Of a stretch of 64,000 nucleotides of DNA, positions 58,128 to 64,000 are shown piece after piece. Every line of letters begins with the position of its first letter. The first letter of the stretch is position 1. Origin of the DNA: Arcuatula senhousia (taxonomy: Eukaryota; Mollusca; Bivalvia; Mytilida; Mytilidae); the NCBI GenBank assembly GCA_963971305.1, contig OZ020316.1:15270745-15334744 (forward strand), given 5' to 3'. The translations under genes and the position numbers were made by a program. The notes beneath the pieces were generated by a model that was given only the letters and a program-made list of their open reading frames with translations, had not been told where the DNA came from and searched no databases.

Positions 58128-58384
58128 TTTTGATTCCAGTGATGTATACTCCACAGTTTTGTTAACGAATGGACAGTAGCTACGAAAGTTCAAACTTTTA
58201 TACGCACGATTGAAGCAGTATCAAAAATTTCGTGTACAATTTAAGCGGGAAACTTCCCAATAATAATAAATGTAAATTTAAAGGTCAAATTGGTCACTGA
58301 TAGGTGACGGAAATACTATAAATAAAATACCGGAAAGAAATACAATAAATGAATTTAATAATGAAATAATTAAATTGCATTATT
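58128..58384 (-). repeat. Ngaro split repeat A1
   Basis: 257 bp, identical to A2. Its outer end (58384) is the 5' boundary of the element; the next bases, TAACTATTTC, are host sequence. The promoter is expected here. Confidence 0.92.
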
Positions 58385-59539
58385 TAACTATTTCAAGATT
58401 ATAACTTAAATATAAAGACACATTTGAACACTCACAGACCTTTACATTCAGTGCAGTTTTAACAAATCTTACTGTTAAAGAATTCCCACAGTTAAATCAA
58501 AATTTAAAAGGAAGAAAAATTAAAGTCTTTGTAAATTTAATAAAACACTTTTATACAAAACTTTATTTCAATTTACTATTAGTATTTTTAAATAATTGAA
58601 ATATTTTAGTCTTTTCATGACTTAATTATACATGTATGTATTTTTTAAAAAGTCCATGTATGTATGTAGGCTTTACTAATGTAAGTGTTACTTAATTTTG
58701 TATTTTAAACAATTAAAATTAATCAATATTTAGGTTTACATTTAAGATTTAATTGTTTATACCTAATTAATAAAATCCTCTTTTTACTGAGTTAAAAATA
58801 TTATTTTCAAATTTTCTTTTTACTTTAGCATACAAAGTAATGTTGAAATTTTACTATCTCACAAAAATATCAAGATTGCATGGTTAATTATTTAGTAATT
58901 GACATAGAAAATTAGCCTAATTTACTATAGTTTGTATAGCAAGATATCACAGCTTGACCGAGGTTATGTCGGACACCATGTGCTCTTATCTTTTGTTTAC
59001 ACATGTGATCAATTTACCAGATGCTATTGGCTAATCAGTAGATGATAGACAGCAGAGTGGAAAGGTGTATGTTCAAGTTTCACAAACACATCCATATGTG
59101 TCCTAGGTTGATGAAACTTGGTATGCATATGCCCCATTAGTATCTAAACACATTTGCTTCTATACCTTATGGCTTTGAGCTTGATTTTTGGTTGAGTAAC
59201 TTTGACTTCTTTCTATACATTAAGTAAGAATGTCAAAGTTATATAAGCACCTTCTAATATAATTGTTTAAATAATTCCTTCACAATGAAAGCCAGGTCGC
59301 TCACTACAAACCAATCATATTCAAAATTACAAGGGCTACCTTTGAATGAACTACATTATCAACCAATAGTAGTGACTTTCTGCATAAATCAAGTTTGTGA
59401 TTGGACAATTCTACATCGTAACTAGTAACAAGAGTGTTATGACATGACATTAAATAAAAGTTGTAGTAAAATTTTTCACATGCCCAGGCATTTTAAAGTT
59501 TGTCATTAGTTAAACTTTTGATTGTTACAAAAAATGTAC
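58385..59539. other. AT-rich DNA without a gene
   Basis: Nothing coding. Near 59100-59150 GGTTGATGAAACTTGGTATGC resembles the unit of the 56-bp array further right and the complement of part of the 174-bp array at 24.4-25.2 kb. Confidence 0.45.
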
Positions 59540-60428
59540 AAAAATAGAATAGTCTATGACCCCTTATAGGAGTTACCGTCCCTTAAAGGCCAAAAATAAT
59601 GGTTTTAGCCTTATAGATTGTGAACTATAGAAAACATAGAAAAGGTTTTGCTTGCTTAAATGTTCAGCTAATTGAGATCTACAAAATTGGCCATCAGGTT
59701 GAAATTTTCAAATGCCTCCTTATAGTGGTTATGGCCCCTTAAAACACCAGAAATAGTGATTTTAGCCTTGTAGATTGTGAATGTTAGTAGATAGAGAAAA
59801 AAGTTTTGCTTGCATATACGTTTAGCTAATTGAGCTCTATAAAATTGTCCAATAGGTCGAAATTGTCAGATGACCCCTTTTAGGAGTTGCGGCCCTAAAT
59901 TAGCATTTTATCATGTTTTTTGCCTACAGAATGAAACTATTGCAAATAGAGAAAAGCTGTTGCTTGCTTAAATGTTCAGCTAATTGAGATCTACAAAATT
60001 GTCCATTAGGCCCTAATTATCAGATGACCCTTACAGGAGTTAAGGTCATCAAATGACAAAAAAGTAGATTGTACGTGATATTTAGATTGTGTTTCATAGA
60101 AGATTGTGCCACCCATCTGCTTGCTTAAATAAAATGACAACAAAGTTCCAGACAATAAATTTTGCTTCGCCTGACGCGCGTTTCGTCTATTCAAGACTCA
60201 TCAGAGGCGCTCTACCAAAAATATTGAAAATGCCAAACACTATATGATTATGAAGAGCATAGAACATTAAACCAAAAATATCAAACTGGGGAACCAAATT
60301 ATTAATAAGATGATCAACCTATGTCTGTTTAGCTTCATTGTCATGATAGGATGTCAGCATAAAGTGAATTATTGTTAAATTAAGTCAATGCAACCAGATG
60401 AGCAATTCAGGCTCCTGGGAGCCTCTTG
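59540..60428 (-). mobile_element. Pearl-like element, copy 4 (reversed, 3'-truncated)
   Basis: The 5' hairpin end (AGGCTCCTGGGAGCCTCTTG, 60409-60428) faces right. Going left come about three diverged 157-bp units (TAAATGTTCAGCTAATTGAG at about 59658 and 59970) with the ATGACCCC...TATAGG words of copy 2 reversed. The 3' hairpin end is missing. A fragment of the GACGAAACGCG family is inserted at about 60155-60240. Confidence 0.65.
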
Positions 60429-60574
60429 TTTTACTTACTTTTGGTCTTGTAAAACAGTTTGGTGTAAAGTTTTAGAATAGTGTGTCAAAACATTTTAATG
60501 CATGTAATTTTTTCAGATTTTTATGGTAGATTATTTGGCAAATAGACTATTGGGAAGGTATTATTGCAACCATC

Positions 60575-62060
60575 TTATGTCCTCAGTAACTGTGTATGCA
60601 TATACATCAGTTCTTATATCCTTAATATGTCCTCAGTTAATGAAACTTTGTATGCTTATACATCACTGCTTATATCCTTTATATGTCCTCAGTTAATGAA
60701 ACTTGGTATGCTTATACATAAATGCTCATCCTTTATATGTCCTCAGTTAATGAAACTTGGTATGCTTATACATCAATGTTTATATCCTTTATATGTCCTC
60801 AGTTAATGAAACTTGGTATCCTTATACATCAGTGCTTATATCCTTTATATGTCCTCAGTTAATGAAACTTGGTATGCTTATACATCAGTGCTTATATCCT
60901 TTATATGTCCTCAGTTAATGAAACTTGGTATCCTTATACATCAGTGCTTATATCCTTTATATGTCCTCAGTTAATGAAACTTGGTATGCTTATACATCAC
61001 TGCTTATATCCTTTATATGTCCCCAGTTAATGAAACTTGGTATGCTTATACATCACTGCTTATATCCTTTATACGTCCTCAGTTAATGAAACTTTGTATG
61101 CTTATACATCAATGCTCATCCTTTATACGTCCTTAGTTAATGAAACTTGGTATGTTTATACATCACTGCTTATATCCTTTATATGTCCTCAGTTATTGAA
61201 ACTTGGTATGCTTATGCATCAGTGTTTATCCTTTATATGTCCTCAGTTGATGATCAAACTTGGAATGCTTATACATCAGTGTTTATCCTTTATACGTCCT
61301 CAGTTAATGAAACTTGGTATCCTTATACATAAATGCTTATATCCTTTCTATGTCCTCAGTTAATGAAACTTGGTATGCTTATACATCAGTGCTCATCCAT
61401 TATATGTCCTCAGTTAATGAAACTTGGTATGCTTATACATCAGTGCTTATATCCTTTATACGTCCTCAGTTAATGAAACTTGGTATCCTTATACATAAAT
61501 GCTTATATCCTTTCTATGTCCTCAGTTAATGAAACTTGGTATGCTTATACATCAGTGCTCATCCTTTATATGTCCTCAGTTAATGAAACTTTGTATGCTT
61601 ATACATAAATGCTCATCCTTTATATGTCCTCACTAATGAAACTTGGTATGCTTATACATCACTGCTTATATCCTTTATATGTCCTCAGTTAATGAAACTT
61701 TGTATGCTTATACATAAATGCTCATCTTTTATATGTCCTCAGTTAATGAAACTTGGTATGCTTATACATCAGTGCTTATATCCTTTATATGTCCTCAGTT
61801 AATGAAACTTGGTATGCTTATACATCAGTGCTTATATCCTTTATATGTCCTCAGTTAATGAAAATTGGTATGTTTATACATCACTGCTTATATCCTTTAT
61901 ACGTCCTCAGCTAATGAAACTAGGTATGCTTATACATAAATGCTCATCCTTTATATGTCCTCAGTAAATGAAACTTGGTATGCTTATACATCAGTGCTCA
62001 TACTTTATACGTTCTCAGTTAATGAAACTTTGTATGCTTATACATCAGTGCTTATTCTTT
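60575..62060. repeat. 56-bp minisatellite, about 26 units
   Basis: The unit starts CCTCAGTTAATGAAACTTGG, followed by TATGCTTATACATCAGTG and CTTATATCCTTTATATGT. Spacing is 56 bp (60741, 60797, 60853), with a 53-54-bp variant in which CTTATATCC becomes CTCATCC. Plus frames (ICPQLMKLGMLIHQC) are repeat artefacts that change register at the short variants. Confidence 0.95.
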
Positions 62061-62149
62061 ACAGTTGCATCCTCCTCTTTTGACCTTGAACATGGAATTT
62101 GAGTTGAGTAACTGATAGTTTTCAGTGGTACTTTTAGTAATGTTGGTTT

Positions 62150-62490
62150 TTATTAGCTGGATCTCATGGAGTGAAAATACAGATCATAAAATGGTGAATG
62201 TCAGGTGGGCAGGGAAATGATTTTTTTAACAGTTTTCTCAGCAACCTCTACTCACAGCTCATTGATATTTTGTATGCAGCATTAGCATGGGTCTCAAACC
62301 ATGGGATTCCATTTCCTTTTTAAAGAAATCCAGCCATTTTGTAATTTATGAAAGTATAGAATTTTTTACCTGCCCAAGGTCAATAGTTTCCTCTGGATAT
62401 TGCGGTTTTCTCCACCATTAAAAGTGACCGCCTTGTATAGCCCAGGTGCGTCGAAAGGGTGTTAAACACCAACACACACACTAAACATAT
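62150..62490 (-). repeat. Reversed copy of the 33.3-33.7 kb dispersed repeat
   Basis: Reverse-complemented it gives GGTGTTTAACACCC, TTGGGCAGGTAAA, ATGGCTGGATTTC, CCATGGTTTGAGACCC, TGCATACAAAATATC and GACATTCACCATTTTATG, in the same order as 33330-33665. Confidence 0.65.
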
Positions 62491-62759
62491 GTTTGATGAA
62501 TCTGAGAGCTGACTCAGCTGAGATATTCTTGTAGTAACATATGTTATGTCATTAATGCAAAAACCTAGTATGAAAAGGTTCGAGTGAAGTGATTTAAAAA
62601 AATCTGGTTATTTTTTTTTGCTACATCTACTAAAAGTTTGTCTGCCTGTCTTTCCGTTGGTCCATCCCTTCTTCCATCCAAAATGAGGTTTACCTTCAGG
62701 TTTAAATCTTTCAGCCAGTTTTAAAATCCCAAACTGAAAGGATTGTTTTTTAATTTGTA
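62491..62759. other. Continuation of dispersed repeat, no gene
   Basis: Contains AACATATGTTATGTCATTAA and AAAAACCTAGTATGAAAAGG, reversed relatives of 33235-33290. No coding frame. Confidence 0.5.
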
Positions 62760-63180
62760 TGCTTTATAAACAATGTTTTTTTTTTTTAGAATAGAAAATA
62801 ATAAGATGTGGAATAAGTGTACGCGACAAAGACCACAATCAAGCAGCAATTCAGAAAAACCACATTGGACAACAGCCAACAGCCTTCAACGAGGCCAGTA
62901 GGCGCTGCTCGCGGTTCTACAATTGGCCCATGGTCTAAATAAAATGCATTTAATTCAAATCCAGTCCTGAAATAGTCACAGATAGACCCCCTTCTTAAAC
63001 AAGGAACAGAAAACATTAAAAAGACAAGTACAAACGAAAGCTTTGTCAAAGATTCCTGGCTTAGGACAGGCACATATAATATGTGGCGGGGTTAAACTAT
63101 TTTTGGGCCCAACATTCCACCTATCAATATTCCTAGACAAAGCACAAAAACTAAACACACAATAAAAAAAAAAAAGATTT
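62760..63180 (-). repeat. Decayed dispersed family, copy 3 (reversed)
   Basis: Reverse-complemented, this includes GGTTAAACT-spaced CCCGCCACATA, AGCCAGGAATCTTTGACAAAG and a GTGTACGCGAC...TTATTCCAC segment, matching 27411-27670 and 33005-33200. The minus frames at 62786-63158 have no recognised domain. Confidence 0.6.
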
Positions 63181-63442
63181 TTCTTGATGGCCTTGTTTCA
63201 ATATTTTGTAATAAGTTCATTTTCTATGAAAGAAATTTATGATCAGGCATTTCATTGTCAGAAATCCAAGGCTGGTCGCACTTCGCCTCGGTTACGCTTA
63301 CCACGTATCATAAACGTAGTGAGCAGTACATGCAATTGACCCTGGGATTCCAAGGTTTCAGGCATTCGAGCAGAGAAAATTCTTTATGAACATGTTGCAA
63401 GTTGGAGTTACTTTCCTTAATTTGAACATAAAGTTCAATTAG

Positions 63443-63813
63443 ACAGGTAATTTATTTATACAATGAATGCAATATTTTTGAGTTTTATTGGTGTGTAAAA
63501 GCGTGGACCTAAGCACATTTTTAATTAAGCGCGGTAGCGCTTCATGTTGAAAATGTGTGCCAAGGTCCACGCTTTTACACACCAATAAAACTCAAAAATA
63601 TTGCATTCATTGTATATAATTACATTCCAATCAAATATATTAAATATTTGCACGAAAAAAATACACGAAATGCATGGTTTATGTTTTTTAAATTACTCCG
63701 CGCAAGTCGTTGTCAAGGAAGCACGTGCTGTTGAGTTTTATACAGAAATAAAACTCAACTATTAACCAATTAAAATCCTCGTTATAAACAAGAATGTAAT
63801 TATGTACAGGTAA
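63443..63813. mobile_element. 355-bp insertion with 8-bp flanking duplication
   Basis: ACAGGTAA flanks the insertion (63443-63450 and 63806-63813). The related repeat at 31631-31830 reads straight through with one ACAGGTAA, so the boundaries are defined by an empty site. The insertion contains a near-perfect palindrome (63457-63616): 54-base arms with CAATGAATGCAATATTTTTG and GTGTAAAAGCGTGGACCT, and a GC-rich core AGCGCGGTAGCGCT. Its ends are not inverted copies of each other, so the class is unclear. Confidence 0.75.
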
Positions 63814-64000
63814 ATCCTTCAGGTAAGATTAGTTATTTTTAGCACCTTAAAACCTGTTCTGTAGTAGTGCATGCTTTTTTGATGGAGAAGCACATGGTTT
63901 ATTTGAAGTCTTATATTTTTAATGGATTATATATTCTCATGATTAAGGTAATTATTTTATTTTTAAATAATTACATTCTTGTTTATAACGAGGATTTTAA
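63770..64000. mobile_element. Inverted AATCCTCG pair at the window edge
   Basis: TTAAAATCCTCGTTATAAAC (63770 onward, about 34 bases to AATTAT) is repeated inverted at about 63967-64000, where the window ends. Either these are the ends of one small element, or the right copy is the start of a second insertion of the family at 63443-63813. The sequence between them is mostly the dispersed repeat shared with 31.6 kb, which favours the second reading. Confidence 0.6.

Larger units (their letters stand above)
51895..58384 (-). mobile_element. Ngaro-type tyrosine-recombinase retrotransposon, complete
   Basis: On the minus strand the order is A1 (58384-58128), 5' leader, gag-like ORF, RT/RNase H, tyrosine recombinase, SGNH hydrolase, leader, B1 (53029-52694), A2 (52698-52442), a 211-bp spacer, B2 (52230-51895). 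A1 equals A2 and B1 equals B2 over 257 and 336 bp with no difference seen. The A1-ORFs-B1-A2-B2 split direct repeat is the hallmark of Ngaro elements, and an SGNH hydrolase gene is known from several Ngaro lineages, whereas DIRS elements carry inverted repeats and often a methyltransferase. No target duplication is seen, as expected for recombinase integration. All four frames are open. Confidence 0.93.

Noticed and set aside
51895..58384. Reading the YR element as DIRS or PAT type
   Set aside because: Termini are split direct repeats without inverted ends, and the extra gene is an SGNH hydrolase instead of a methyltransferase.
60564..61529. Frames over the 56-bp array that look like a repeat protein
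   Set aside because: Register is lost at the 53-54-bp unit variants and the sequence is explained by the tandem repeat.

Overview
Eukaryotic, strongly AT-rich DNA with no recognisable host gene. The mix of elements (LINE-type retrotransposon copies, a Ngaro-type tyrosine-recombinase retrotransposon, many foldback elements and MITEs, long minisatellites, and dispersed repeats carrying motifs such as ATACCAAGTTTCAT and GACGAAACGCG) suggests a marine bivalve, most likely a mussel (Mytilidae). That assignment rests on recognising repeat style, not on a database match.

Layout. 1-6.6 kb: AT-rich DNA with a 5'-truncated LINE remnant (943-1527), a two-unit tandem duplication (about 5 kb) and a clean 135-bp MITE with an 8-bp target duplication (6041-6175). 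6.6-10.4 kb: a 3.8-kb satellite of about 101-bp monomers. 10.6-18.3 kb: duplicated anonymous blocks, chiefly a 2-kb block present twice (11037-13085 and 15897-17893), and a 370-bp tandem duplication. 20.3-22.3 kb: a polypurine tract and a 39-bp (13-codon) minisatellite open on both strands. 23.5-34.5 kb: a LINE 3' end, a 174-bp array, and several copies of a pearl-like element (hairpin end, tandem array, conserved 3' module, GAC/ACGG-rich tract, terminal hairpin), one nested in a hAT-like MITE. 34.8-36.0 and 44.0-45.4 kb: two foldback elements sharing the terminus TATGGAACGCC but with unrelated minisatellites in their arms. 38.5-40.1 kb: a frameshifted LINE. 40.5-42.6 kb: a non-autonomous LTR retrotransposon with apparently identical LTRs. 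47.8-51.6 kb: a LINE whose reverse-transcriptase frame is interrupted by a 1,092-bp DNA transposon; removing the transposon and one target copy would leave the frame continuous.

51.9-58.4 kb holds the best-preserved unit, a Ngaro-type element on the minus strand. Its order is A1 repeat, gag-like ORF, RT/RNase H, tyrosine recombinase, SGNH hydrolase, B1, A2, B2. All four frames are open and the paired repeats look identical, so it is probably young and possibly competent. In this group the gag-like protein is expected to package RNA, RT/RNase H to make cDNA, and the recombinase to integrate a circular intermediate without target duplication; the role of the hydrolase is not established.

58.4-64 kb: AT-rich DNA, a reversed pearl-like copy, a 56-bp minisatellite (about 26 units), reversed copies of repeats seen at 25-33 kb, and nested palindromic insertions at the right edge. 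The window is best read as a mobile-element nest in which several insertions can be ordered from empty sites, target duplications and nesting.
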